From Odiellus spinosus (taxonomy: Eukaryota > Arthropoda > Arachnida > Opiliones > Phalangiidae), in NCBI GenBank assembly GCA_963920705.1, contig OY987225.1:35193458-35257457 (forward strand): 64,000 nt of DNA. Reading direction: 5' to 3'. Of this stretch, positions 37,867 to 53,261 are shown one piece after another. How positions within the stretch are numbered: position 1 is the first letter of the stretch; each line of letters opens with the position of its first letter. The notes under the pieces were generated by a model. The model was given only the letters and a program-made list of their open reading frames with translations, ran no database searches and was not told where the DNA came from. Both the position numbers and the translations under genes were made by a program.

Positions 37867-38116
37867 ACTAGGCAGCTTGGAATCGATTTAAACCGTTTCG
37901 CTAGAGTCGAGCGAACGGGAAACCGTCTTTTCTCCCGATCGATTTGATTCGATTTCACGACACCGCTTCGGGAAGCAGTTTCGAACCGATTCGCTTTCTA
38001 CAACGGATAGACGAAGCTACGATAAATCGATTTATAAAGCGCGAACGCGTGATTCCTGGCCTCGCGAATATCGATTTGATTTTGCTGGTTCAAATCGATT
38101 AAGAAACGCTAGCGTG
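37867..38116 (+). mobile_element. AAATCGATTTAT dispersed repeat, copy 2
   Basis: About 250 bp: CGCTAGAGTCGAGCGAACGG, GATTTGATTCGATTTC, CTTCGGGAAGCAGTTTCG, GATAGACGAAGCTACGATAA, then CAAATCGATT...GCTAGCGTG. The copy at 53262-53490 is the same element in the opposite orientation, and a third partial copy is at 19845-19955. Confidence 0.8.
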
Positions 38117-38218
38117 ACAACGTAGCTATAGAATGACGGCGGCGAGCTAAGCCTAATTATCGGAATTCCGATTGTAAGACAAAAATGAATCCAATCTTAT
38201 TAAAAAAAAAAAAAAAAC

Positions 38219-38224
38219 TTTATT
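38219..38224 (-). terminator. Polyadenylation signal, paralogue B
   Basis: AATAAA on the minus strand about 150 bp after the stop at 38374. It is followed downstream by a T-run (A-run on the plus strand). Confidence 0.55.
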
Positions 38225-38373
38225 GGAAATATAATTTCTTATCGTTAGGTATTAAAAATATTGACTCGAAAAATGTCGTTTTGACTAAATGCGCGTATTT
38301 GCGCGGGCCGTTTCGTTTCGAATATTTTAATTTCTAGAATTAGATTCGAGCGACTAGGCTTATTATTTGGTCG

Positions 38374-39503
38374 TCATTGAAACGCGCAGACGAAAATTAA
38401 TAGAAATAAAAGCAAATAGAAAATGAAGTAAACCCATTGTCTGGGTTGACAAAAAGAGACCAAGACGTCGCTGGACAGCGGACCCCCTTCCCTCCCTCGA
38501 TTTTCCCGCTCGAATTCCACGACCACGAAACCCCGCCGACCCCAAGGCACGTCGAAGACGCAAGAGGAGGACGAGGAGTTGGAGTTGGAACAGAACTGGT
38601 ACGATTGGCTCAAATTATAAGTCCTTCGATCTAATTGGAATTTGGCGTAAATCTCGTTGGGTAGCGGCACTCCGTCCAACTCCGGGTGGCTACTGGAAAA
38701 CACGACGTAATATCGGTCGGACGTCTTGGCCGTTAATTTGAAAGACAAGTCCTCGTCGTAAACGCCGGTGGAGTTGACGTCCTCGAGATCGGATCGATGA
38801 CTTCGGAAACAAGTGGGGATTTTTTTGTACTCTTGGCGTTGCAAAGCGCCTTTGCATTCGAATTCGTGGCCTTCCGTCTCGTTGCTGTTGACCCCTTCGC
38901 TGCTGGACACCGTCGACTCGTGCGTTTCCAGCTTGTCGTCTATTTCTTCCGCCGTTTCGCTACTTTCGTCGCTTTCCAAGGACTCTTCGTCGTTCAGATG
39001 CTTGGCGTGGTATTCCAGACACGCCATTAATACCTCTTTACCCTAAAAAGGTTGAAAAAAATAAACTGTGAGGTAACGCGGTTGGACGAAGCCCGAAATA
39101 CGACCCAATTGACCTTGATGATAGTGATGGCCGCTCCCCTCTTCTTAGGACACGCTCTCACGGTCAGGACGGACTCCTCCAACAAGAAGAAACCCCAAAT
39201 TTCGGTGGAGCCGCTGGGCAAGACTAAATGCTCGTTATAAACGTACTTCCGTTTGACCCGACTAATCGCCGGTTTATCCGGAAGTAGGTAGGCGCTGAAC
39301 GGCGACTTCATACTCAAGTTCTGGGCCTCGCACCACGCCGAAGACATTCTCTTATTGACGGAAACGACGTCGGACGACGTCAAAGTCACCGAATACTCCT
39401 TGAAATAGCGGTACCTGATGATCAAAGGGGTGCAGAACAGAGCGATGCCCAAGGTCGTCATCAATGACAGTCGAAGCGCCGTCTTGCTCGACCCTCTTAA
39501 CAT
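38374..39503 (-). CDS. Two-pass membrane protein, tailless paralogue B, 2 exons
   Basis: Unnamed family. Exons 39503-39114 and 39042-38374, joined in phase 0 (IIK|GKEV), give 352 residues. TM1 lies at about 12-31 (LSLMTTLGIALFCTPLII). The ectodomain has WCEAQ...SPFSAYLLPDKP, CPKKRGAAITIIK, an acidic Ser/Glu-rich stretch (DEESLESDESSETAEEIDD) and DRYYVVFSSS. The C-terminal segment FCQPRQWVYFIFYLLLFLL runs to the stop, so there is almost no cytosolic tail. The order and spacing of WCxxQ, PFxAYxxPDxP, YYVV and CxPR-TM match paralogue A, including the intron position after the first ectodomain segment. It lacks the PPxY tail. Promoter-proximal motifs at 39513-39559 support the chosen start. Possible distant relation to APD1-4_N/M ectodomains; function unknown. 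Confidence 0.83.
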
Positions 39504-39560
39504 CCTGGCGGTACTTCCGGATACGCCCCGACGTCATTGGTAGCTCCGTCTACGATTGGT
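39504..39560 (-). promoter_or_regulatory. Proximal promoter of paralogue B: two CCAAT boxes, CRE half and ETS-like site
   Basis: Read on the minus strand: CCAAT at 39559-39555, CCAAT followed by TGACGTC around 39540-39531, and CCGGAAGT at 39520-39513. All lie within 60 bp upstream of the ATG at 39503. The motifs are seen directly; binding is inferred from consensus. Confidence 0.5.
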
Positions 39561-40479
39561 TCGAGTCTCGTTAGCGTCTTAACTCGGAAATTCTTTCGTC
39601 ATTTCGATTAAAGTGACGTAATTCGGACTTTCCGGCGGCGCTCCTTTTAAAATGTCGAATGCGTAGGCGTTTAACGCTTCTATTTTACTTCCTAATTCCT
39701 AAAAGAACGCGCGTTTAAGACTTGGCACAACGTTGCTAACAAAAGCTCGAATCTCCTTAATCTTTATTAGAAGCGGGGTGATCGAGGCCGAGGCTTAACG
39801 ATCCAGTCAGAGTCAGAGAGAAAATTTAAGCCAAGGATAATGTTGTAAAATAACAGCGTCGGGCGCGGAGATAATCTCTCTCTCTAGTTTAATGTCTACG
39901 TCACGAGCATCGATCCTGTACTCGGAAAATACTTTAGATTACTACTCGGACTAGAAATTAAAAATGTATATAAACCCTAATTAATTCTATAGTTAGACTT
40001 ATACGCGGATTTAAAACTTTAGCGTCGTTGTTTATGTATAGAAAACTAGTTTCTATTTTGGAGAGAGAGACAAAGAGAAAGAGCTACGGGGAGTTTTAGG
40101 GCTTTCGCCAAAAGTGTCGGAACTCCTGATAAGTAATATAACCAATACAAACGTTCCATTTTGTAGTCACGTGCCATTTCGTGGGATATTCGTCTCTTAC
40201 GTAATGAAACGGCGCCAATTGTAAGCCTATATTATATACTATTATTCTTCATATCTGAAGGCAATATTCGTACGCGCTTAGAAACAAATTCGCTATAATT
40301 ATCGAGGTTCGGTTAAATACTTATTTAATTAGCGAATAAAACGAACTAAATCATATTTACACTCGAGAAAATCGTAAAAAATGAATCTTATTGATTGAGA
40401 CCAATTTAAATGGGCTCAGCCAAATTTATAACCTCTCTAACTAATAGAGCGGGTGGTTCCTTTAAATGGCTTTCCTTTA

Positions 40480-40925
40480 AAGGCACGTAGGTTTCTTCTT
40501 AGCGGACGGCGTTTGTCGTAACAATTTGTACTATCAAAGCTAGTAAGGCAAAAAAAATTCAAGTCGGGCAAATAATAGAGCGGATGGTTCCTTTAAAGGC
40601 CCTATCTGCTCTGAAATATGCCCCTTTAATATGTACACAGCCTAGCTTTGACTGTACAATTCGACATGTACAACGTCGTCTGCTAAGTTAGAAAAGAAGG
40701 CGACTTTAAAAGGGATTTAAAAACGCGGATAGTCCCTTTAACGCGGATAGTCCCTTTAAAGGGACTACCCGCGATTTTCTAGCCAATTTAAAGTCGCCTT
40801 CTTTTCTCGCTTAGCGGACGACGTTGACCGTAACAAATTGTACAGGCAAAGGTAGGCTGCGCTCTTGAAGGAACAGCATTTCAAAGGGGCAAATTTTAGA
40901 GCAGGTAGTACCTTTAAAATAGAAA
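40480..40925. mobile_element. Foldback element with central CCCTTTAAAGGG palindrome
   Basis: Central palindrome GCGGATAGTCCCTTTAAAGG...GACTACCCGC at 40743-40772. Inner arms GAAAAGAAGGCGACTTTAAA (40690-40710) face TTTAAAGTCGCCTTCTTTTC (40787-40806). Outer arms are GACTGTACAATT...CGTCGTCTGC and GCGGACGACGTTG...AATTGTACAG. A partial copy (GCTTTGACTGTAC, CGTCGTCCGCTAA, GGCGACTTTAAAGGGGATTT) lies at 59970-60062. Confidence 0.75.
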
Positions 40926-41195
40926 AAGCGAGCTTGTTCAGGAACCGATTATAACAATTTGTTTCTTAAAAGGTTAAGGTTAATAATTTTCTAGCCATTT
41001 TCCTTATTTAATTGACGCAAACATCTTTAAAATTACGTTTTTAGTCTTTGATTTCCAGAAACCATTATTTGCGTTTAATTTTGACGATAATTTCTTCTTT
41101 TTGTTTATTTCCCAGTATTTACCCCTTTAAAAACGCGGGAAAGGATGGAAATATTTCCGCGAATCGCCGACCCCCTCGGATCTTTGACGTGGCGA

Positions 41196-41203
41196 TGACG
41201 TCA
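41196..41203 (+). promoter_or_regulatory. CRE-like TGACGTCA upstream of eIF4A
   Basis: Palindromic octamer about 140 bp upstream of the TATA box at 41337, inside a CpG-rich patch. Match to consensus only. Confidence 0.4.
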
Positions 41204-41336
41204 CGCGCCGGCTATCTCTCCAACTCTCGTGGCTAGCGCGCGCTTTACGCGGACGAATATCTCTTTCGTCATTAAATAGTTCCCGAGGAAAGTTCGTATT
41301 CCGAAATATTTTAGCGTCTCTTATTCGATTATCCTC

Positions 41337-41343
41337 TATAAAA
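41337..41343 (+). promoter_or_regulatory. TATA box of eIF4A
   Basis: TATAAAA about 173 bp upstream of the start codon. A pyrimidine-rich segment (CTACTTTTCGAGCTTTT) near 41380 follows at a distance compatible with a transcription start. Inferred from position. Confidence 0.5.
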
Positions 41344-41515
41344 GGCGAGTATCTAGTCGAATTTAGGTTTTTTACATCTACTTTTCGAGCTTTTAGGCCA
41401 AATTTATTAAAGTATTGTTTTTGTGATTCGGTTTTCCCCTCGTTCCCCCCACCCTATAGTAGTTCAAGTAGTCCGTGAGGATATTCCTTTTTCCACAAAA
41501 AAAGTTGGATGCGCC

Positions 41516-46095
<4,580 letters not shown>

Positions 46096-46117
46096 AAAAA
46101 AAACACGCAAGACGGTT

Positions 46118-46157
46118 TTTTTTTTTTTTTCTTTTTCTTAAAAAAAAAAAAAAAAAA
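46118..46157 (+). repeat. Poly-T / poly-A hairpin in eIF4A 3' UTR
   Basis: A T-rich run (14 T, C, 5 T, C, TT) is followed directly by about 18 A. In RNA this would form a long U:A hairpin 25 nt after the stop codon. Confidence 0.6.
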
Positions 46158-46289
46158 CCCAACCCCCATCGATTATGGATAACGAAGAAAAAAATTTCTT
46201 TCGGGAGCTGCCGTTTAAAAAACCTATTTGTTCGATATTATAAAAACTAAAAAATTAAAAACTGAGTAAAAAATGATGCGAAAACCGTA

Positions 46290-46295
46290 AATAAA
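46290..46295 (+). terminator. Polyadenylation signal of eIF4A
   Basis: AATAAA about 195 bp after the stop codon. Downstream GT-rich sequence (CCGTGTTTTGTG near 46370) follows at 75 bp; use is inferred. Confidence 0.5.
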
Positions 46296-46299
46296 AGGG

Positions 46300-48755
46300 G
46301 GGAAACGACGCGGTAGGGGATTCGCGCCCACTCCATTTTTCTAATCCCCTTTTTATATAAATATTCTTCCGTGTTTTGTGAAAAAAAAAAAAAAAATTCA
46401 ATGCGGTCCTTCCACTCCGTGTTAGTTTCACTTTGGTTTCTTATAAGTCGCGAAACAAAGGCTTAGGGAAACTGAAATGTATTTCATCCGATTCTTGGTA
46501 TTTATCCAAACTAGCTCCGTTGTTAAGCCTAATTTAAGCCAATTTGCTTAGTTATTGAAGCCAGAAGCCTTCCCAAAGAAAAAGCCATCTCCTTAAGCCT
46601 ACTTTCTAACTAACTTGGGAGAATGCTAAGCCTAAATTGAACCAGTTTTAAACGCGAACAATTTAGGCTTAGGACTTCTTTTAAAATTAAAGCTAAGCCT
46701 ATTTTGAAAGGGAGTTGGATTCTTCTAGCTAGTTTTGGATGATATAAAACTTTTAAATCATCGTACGGAGCAATATTCGTTTTTTTTTTTGCGGAATTTG
46801 AAACCAAAGTGGAGCTAAATTATTTAAAATGATTGGAAGATTGGTTCTCTTCTAGAATTGAAATTGGGGTTTCATTTTTCAGGCCGTTTTCCCCCTTTTA
46901 TTGATATTTTTAATTTAAAAATAGTGGTTTTGCGTTTCTTTGTAATTATTTCCCCCAAACCCCCCTTAATCTTATTATATTTTTGTTTTTGAAATATATT
47001 TTTTTTTTTCGTAAGAAGCGAACGTTTGAGTTAAAAAAAACTTTCTCGCGTCACGTTCGTCTTTATTTAAGAAAAACCTTCATTACCGCTCATTTATATA
47101 TAGAGTCTGTGGAATTCAATAAAATTACTTTTTTGAATAAAAAAGACGTCGAAATAAAAATAAAAAGGTTTGACCCAACAACGGGAATAAAAAACATTAC
47201 AAAATCTTCATCATAATTTAATTTTTCCCCCATTACTGTTATTTAATAACGGTCTAAAACCTTGCGTCATTTGACGAGGCTTAGTGAATTATCAACTGAA
47301 AAAATGAACATCCCATTGGTTAAGCCTAATTTGAAAATTAACCTTAAGCCTAATTTTGCTCTATTTTGAAAATTAACCTTAAGCCTAATTTTGGCTCCTT
47401 TAGACCTATTTTAAAATTTATTTTTATCGTAATTTGGGTTTAATTGTAAAGATTGAACTTTATTCGAGCTCTAGCTGAATAAAAATAATGCCGTAAGGTT
47501 AACTTTGGCCTACCACGTTCCCAAATTTATTCGGGTTCCCCCGTATTTTAGAATTGGCAAAAATCATCTCATTTTTTTTACTTATAATCCGCTAAGCCTT
47601 TGCCACGAACGCTCTAAGGAATTATTGGAGTTTAATTTAGCGGAGTTTTTATCAAACTAAAAGGGGAAATGTATTTCCCGAATCCCATTTTTACAGTGAA
47701 TTATCGTATTTGGTTTTTGAAAAACGAACTTGGCGTTTTCTTCGTTAAGTTCGGTTGTTGAACCGAAAATGAAAAATGTTTTTTTTATAAAACTAATTAA
47801 ATACAAAATCTTTTTTTTTCTATAAAAAATTTGAAAAGAAATCTAAAAAAAACTTGAATTAAATCTCGCTGATCGACCTCGAGAAAGAGAAATAGCCTTG
47901 TAATTAGGATTCTTAATAAACTTTTGTCAGAAAATAACGCACGACCAAAGGGGATTTTAAATTACCCTTTTAGCGTTTCCAAAGAAATTGGAGTCCAATT
48001 ATAAATAGAGTAAAAGGTTTTCACTTTCCACAGTCCAACTGCACAAATCTTTAAATTATCTCAACTTTCTCGCAAAAGTTTAGGGAAGATTTTTTTAAGT
48101 TCCTTCCGAGCTCGTTCGCCGAACAAGGGGGTGAGTGGAAATATTTTATTTCTAAAGAAACGCTTTAAAGGGGACTCGAAACTTGGTAGTTGGTGTACCA
48201 AAAGCCCAGTTTTTTGAGCTATTCCGCTTTTCAGAGAGAAGCGTATTGATACGCGCTGCTCCGTCCCCTTAATGCTGGTTAAACAAAAAGCCAGCGAATA
48301 GTTTAGCAATTGGAATATATTTTGGGTTTTTCAAAATGGGTTTACCGTCTTTAAAAGCGATTTTAAAAGCTAATGAAATGATAGTAGTAACGCTTCATTA
48401 TCCCTTTATAGAAAGTGAATTTTTCGTTTAAAACGCTTCATTATCCCTTTATCAAAATAGTTTTCTTTCCTTTATCAAAGCTAGGGAATTGTTTAATTTA
48501 AAACGCTTCATTATCCCTTTAAGAATTTGTAAATTTGAAAGGGATAATGAAATGAATTTGTAATCCCAATTTAGGGAAAATAATTTTCTTAACAGAGTTG
48601 TAGTTGTAATTTCCTAGCCTAGATAGGTTACCTAGTTTTTTTGAGCGGATATAAATGGATCCGAAGCCAACTCTGGTCGAATTTGTACGAGGAAGGTTGA
48701 AAATGATCGTTAGAAAGAAGATAATTTGGAGAAAGTAAGTTTAAATAAGAAACAT
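46300..48755. other. Intergenic region between eIF4A and ASCC1 3' ends
   Basis: No exon recognised. The two genes are convergent here. The region is rich in dispersed TAAGCCTA motifs (46524, 46593, 46628, 46663, 46692, 47318, 47345, 47380), partly as a 40-bp tandem duplication near 47330-47400. Three AACGCTTCATTATCCCTTTA-like repeats lie at 48390-48525. A minus-strand frame at 48061-48309 has no recognisable homology. Confidence 0.5.
48385..48560. repeat. Repeated CGCTTCATTATCCCTTTA motif with inverted copy
   Basis: ACGCTTCATTATCCCTTTA occurs near 48390, 48431 and 48502, and GAAAGGGATAATGAAATGAA in reverse near 48536. Related TTTAAAGGGATAATGAAATC is at 57480. This suggests ends of another foldback family. 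Confidence 0.55.
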
Positions 48756-48761
48756 TTTATT
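48756..48761 (-). terminator. Polyadenylation signal of ASCC1
   Basis: AATAAA on the minus strand about 22 nt after the stop codon at 48783, giving a very short 3' UTR, as for EXOSC7. Confidence 0.6.
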
Positions 48762-48782
48762 TTTCTCGCCAACTAATATCAA

Positions 48783-51275
48783 TTACAAATCTATTTTTGA
48801 GGTAACGGCGTAATATCCGTCTTTCCCGACCGAGTGACGTTGAGAAACGTGAATGGATTTCATTTCTGTTTCGCAGAAATGGTGTTCCCCAAAAATCTAA
48901 AAGATGAGAAGTAACGGGTAAAAATTAAATTTAATTCCCTTTCTTAAATAATGATATTAATTTGCCTTTAATATTTGTCTAGCGTCGAACGTTTCCCGAT
49001 TTTGTTTCGTTTGAGACTCGGTTTTGGACTTCCTAAACGCCGCGTTCATTATTGTTAAATGCAATTTGACTCTTTCGTATTGTTTCCTCATTAATCCCGT
49101 CGAAGCGAACTCGCGAACGATCCGATCCGCTAAAGTTTGAAGTCTGAAGATGGAGAGGCAAAAAAGTAACGGAGTTAAATTAAATTTTTTAAATTCAAAT
49201 TTCTACAATGGCGTTTTACTTTTCAGAGTCATCTACGCATTCGACTTTGGCGTAAAGAACGTCAACTTCGGCCGGATCGTCGTTCATGTATTCGATTCCG
49301 CCAATCTTCACTCTGATTGGTCGCTTTTTTTCCTCAAAGATCTCGCTGCGTTCCGGAAAAATAAAAGCCGGTTCGTAAATTTCAAATCTTTGGAAATTTC
49401 TAAGTTTCTTAACCGCAGTCCAATTTTGTCCTAGTTGGTCTTATATCGAAGCTCCAATCGCGTTCTAATCGATTATACCTAGACCAAAACAATAGCTACG
49501 TAATTAGGGCAAAAATTGTCAACCAATAACGACGAAGTATTTTTAAGAATTTTGAATTTTTCTATAAACTTTTATAGTTTATAACTTTGTTAATTCCGGT
49601 CCAATTTTGACTTAGTTGGTCTTATATCGAAGTTCCGATCGCGTTCTATTCGATTATAATTAGACAGAAACAATAACCGCGTAATTAGACCAATTAGGAC
49701 AAAAGTTGTCAACCAACGACGACAAATATTTATAATTTTTCCTAGACACTAAATTTTTATAATTGTTATTTACTATGAGCCGCCAAACCAACTAAAAATG
49801 AAACAAATTTCCATAGAAATACAATTAAACGTCTATATTTCTATGAAAACTTCTATTAAAGTAGAATTTCTATAAGAATAAAGTATAACGTCTATAATAA
49901 TATGAAAATCTTCTATAATAGTATAATTTCTATACGAATAAAGTAAAACATATATAAAAGTATGAAAAACTTCTATAATAATATCAAAAACTTTATAGAA
50001 GATTTTGATTCTTTTATAGTTTTTGATTCTTTTATAGTGTTAGATACTTTTATAGAAGCTTTTGAGGCTTTTGAAACTATTCTAGACGTTTTATTCTATT
50101 CTTATGGAATTTTCTTTCATTTTTTTGCCGGGGATCCGTACATAGTAGTCCCTCTTAATTAGACAAATCGGAACAAAGTTTAAGAACTAATAACCATGAA
50201 TTTTTAAAATAAGATTCTTAAAATTAAAAACTCTGTTAATTGCGGTCTAATTTTGATCTAATAAGTTTTGAAATGGAATGCGCGATCGCTCTCTCCAGCC
50301 TCTATTTCAATCTTGAATAGTCAATCACCTTAATTACGAGACTTATTTCTAATATTTACTCTAAAATGGATTCTTCGCAGAATCGCAACGTTTTCGCGGC
50401 CGCGTCCCGTTCTCTTTGATTGAGCAGGACTAAAGTACCCAAAGTTAAATGAAGTTTCTCCGGAATTTGGAATATCCGCTCGTCAACCCCTCTGTCCTGT
50501 CGAGAGAATGAAAAAGATCCGCTCGAAACAAAGTATAAGAAAGCGTACGTCAAATGAGGAGCCTCTTACCCCATCGCATTGACGTAAAACGGAGTCTTTG
50601 AAGTCCAGAAAACCATTTTTGGAGGAAGAATCGTTCAACGGGATCGAAATAAAGTGAGTAAAAGATGTTTTTTGTCTGGCTGAATCCACGATCGAATCTA
50701 TTCGAATTTTAGCCGATTGAATTGAACTTTTCCGAGTACTCTGAATAACTGAATAAGATAAGAGTTGATAACGTTGAACTATTTGAATTTAAAATAGTTT
50801 AAATTGGTACTAATTTCTTCGGGATCATTTCGGATGGTGATTTTGGTCCCGGTTTCTTGTTCGATTCTTTTTTTTATGGCCCCCTTTTGCCCGATTATTT
50901 GCCTAAGATATTTGATAACTATTTAATCAACGTGAAAAGGTCAAAATACTATTTTAATCAAACCCGAAAAAAGTTGAAGGGATTGATAGAACAGTTTTGA
51001 AATTTCCATTTTCTAATTCGGTAATTTGTACGTTTTCTTCAGCGGCGATTTCCTCGTCATCTTCGTAAGCTTTATTAATCAAAATATTAATCGTTAATCG
51101 AATTATTCGTTCGAGGAATTTGAATTTTACCGCGAATATCGTCGTCTTCGTAGCTTTTCTTAAAAATAGATTCGTCTCGATTTCTAGAGGCGTTGGGTTG
51201 AAAAATTGGGTTAACGATATTTTTTCTGAAACATTTTCCTTCGATCCAAACAACGGGGGGCGAAATCACATCCAT
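48783..51275 (-). CDS. ASCC1: Activating signal cointegrator 1 complex subunit 1 (ASCC1), 8 exons
   Basis: Nuclear subunit of the ASC-1 complex, linked to alkylation-damage repair with ASCC2/ASCC3 in vertebrates. Exons: 51275-51131, 51069-50964, 50902-50811, 50748-50570, 50496-50360, 49345-49220, 49143-48966, 48896-48783; 358 residues (human about 357). The N-terminus is MDVISPPVVWIEGKCFRKN. A KH domain has its GxxG loop as GQKG at residues 88-91 (IIGQKGAIKKRIE). The C-terminal 2H phosphodiesterase-like domain has both H-x-T motifs: KLHLTLGTLVLL (His190) and KLHLTIMN (His290). GIEYMNDDP and SIHVSQRHSVG are family blocks. The intron between exons 7 and 8 starts with GC (AAG|GCAAAT), and alignment across it is gap-free. 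Intron 5 contains a 182-bp tandem duplication. The exon 3 acceptor is chosen as TATCTTAG because it gives IPSTFFGQIIGQKG. Confidence 0.94.
49408..49780. repeat. 182-bp tandem duplication in ASCC1 intron 5
   Basis: Two diverged copies, each with GGTCTTATATCGAAG, ATCGCGTTCTA and GTCAACCAA, offset by about 182 bp (markers at 49433 and 49615). A partial third copy (GTTAATTGCGGTCTAATTTT) is near 50235. Between them, 49830-50060 is a loose TCTATAATA-rich simple repeat. Confidence 0.7.
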
Positions 51276-51479
51276 AATTTACCGTTTAACGCGCTAATTA
51301 AATATTTAAAGGTCCCTTTTATTTATAGAAAAAATGTACGCGTCGCGACTCTCGCGAGTCTAGAAGAAACTTCCTCCGTTAAGCCTAACCGCGTCATTGA
51401 AAGGTCAAAAGGTCGTATTTCATCTCGCGCCAAATTTAAACGTCGTAAAGGCTAGGCGCTCTATTATTTATCAACTCGC

Positions 51480-51625
51480 TCATTTTTAAAATCTAACGTT
51501 AAGCCTAATTTGGGAAAATATTAAGAACTAACGCTAAGCCTAATTGTGGCAAATATTAAAATCTAACGCTAAGCCTAATTGTGGCAAATATTAAAATCTA
51601 ACGCTAAGCCTAATTTTGGCCTAAA
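51480..51625 (+). repeat. Tandem repeats carrying TAAGCCTAA
   Basis: Four units of about 35-44 bp, each AATCTAACGCTAAGCCTAAT followed by TGTGGCAAATATTA or variant, upstream of ASCC1. This is one of several local arrays built on the dispersed motif. Confidence 0.75.
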
Positions 51626-52221
51626 TAATATTAATGTTAATTTGTTTCCCGATTAGTTGCGGGCAACCACAAAGGCGTAGCATATGCTGGGTGGTTTCTG
51701 GGAAAAATACGAAAGCTTTAAATATAATTAAACTGTTAAGAAATTCTATATATTAAGCGTCACTCGATTATTCGGCCAAATATAATGTCCCAAATTTGAA
51801 TAATCGAATAATTGCTCGGGGGAACCGAAATATTAGGCTGGTCGGTATCTTTCGGCCCATCTTTAGTCGATACAACTTGAAATTGAATTGACCCGGCGGG
51901 ATATTGTTTCCTTAAGCTTTTTAGCCCCAAAAATCACGAGTAAAATGACAAATTTTTTCTTATTTTTCATTCTCCCTCCTACTTTTAAAGGGATAGTGAC
52001 GGAGCCGAAAGAAAATGTTTTATTTTTTTTTAATTTCCCGTTTCGTAGATCGGATGGCGCCCAAATAAATTCGCGACTTCAATTACGTAATGTTAGGTTA
52101 ACCTAACCTTACCAAAAGAATGCTATATAAGTATATTGGATTTTAACAAAGAAAATATATATTTTTTAACTCGTGGCGGTTTTGAAAGTATTAGATTTGA
52201 GTTCCCGTGGCTGAATCTATA

Positions 52222-52374
52222 GGTACGTTCACACTTGACTCTTTTAAAACCGTTTCGAATCCGTTCAAATCGACTTTTTGACGAAAGATCTACACGGGGG
52301 ACCCGAAAAATTTTCTAATTTGACCTTTCTAACCCGATTCAAAATGGATTCAAAGTGTCAAGTGTGAACGTAGC
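52222..52374. mobile_element. Foldback element with GTTCACACTTGAC ends
   Basis: GGTACGTTCACACTTGAC at 52222 faces GTCAAGTGTGAACGTAGC at 52358-52375. The interior has CGTTTCGAATCCGTTCAAAT. Related end sequences (GTGTGAACGGA) appear near 25098 and GTTCACACTCGCCAC near 58259. Confidence 0.75.
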
Positions 52375-53261
52375 TTAAGAGAAACCAGTTTTCGATATGG
52401 AAAACTCGAAAGCCTTAATCTTAGACAGTAATAAATCCATTTCGAAGATGATCCTCGAACGGATAGCGAGATTAAAACGATTCCCCGAGATTTAAATCGA
52501 TTTGGATCCGCGAAAGTAGTTTGGGTGCTCGAATTATATTCGCGTGACGTAATTAATATTTAAAATCGTAAATTGGGAGCGCACTTAAAAAGTGGGGTAA
52601 CTAACCCTTTAAACGAGTTCATTCTCGATAATTATCGGATTCTATCTATCCGATCGTTCTTTTTTTTTCGTGGTCTAGATAATTAGGTTATATAGGTAGC
52701 CCTACTTAAAGTTCGCGCGAACGATACGTCATCGCGATCGCTTTTAAAAAAAGGTTACACCGCGATTTTAAATTCATTTCAACCCAAATTTACGATGAAA
52801 GTGTTTTTACAATTTAGTTGATTTAAAATCGCGATAATAAAAGAATCGTTTAAAACGAGAATAAAAGAAACGTTCGGTGACATCGTTTAAATAAATACCA
52901 AAACATCGCGCGCGCGCGTTCAATTTGAAGTTATCGATAATTATCGAGATATTTGGAAACTCCGATACAATGCTAGCTTTTAATTCTTTTCTTCGATGGG
53001 AACGATTACAACCCTTTCGTTCGTCATTTTATTTATTGTAGGTCGCGTCAATTATCATTATTATTAAGTTATTATAGCGTAAAGGAATTGAAAGGATACT
53101 TTAAAGGGGGAATGAAAATGCGACGATTTCATTTAAAAAAAAGTCAAATAAAATAAAATTAAATTGTTTAAGTTGTAAACGCGCGTTTTTAATCGAGATA
53201 TTTGTTAGCCAAGAATCGAGCTTCGCCTCAAATCAAAAGATACGGCCACGCTAGCATTTAT

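Noticed and set aside
48061..48309. 82-residue minus-strand frame downstream of ASCC1
   Set aside because: No homology recognised and it lies beyond the ASCC1 polyadenylation signal.
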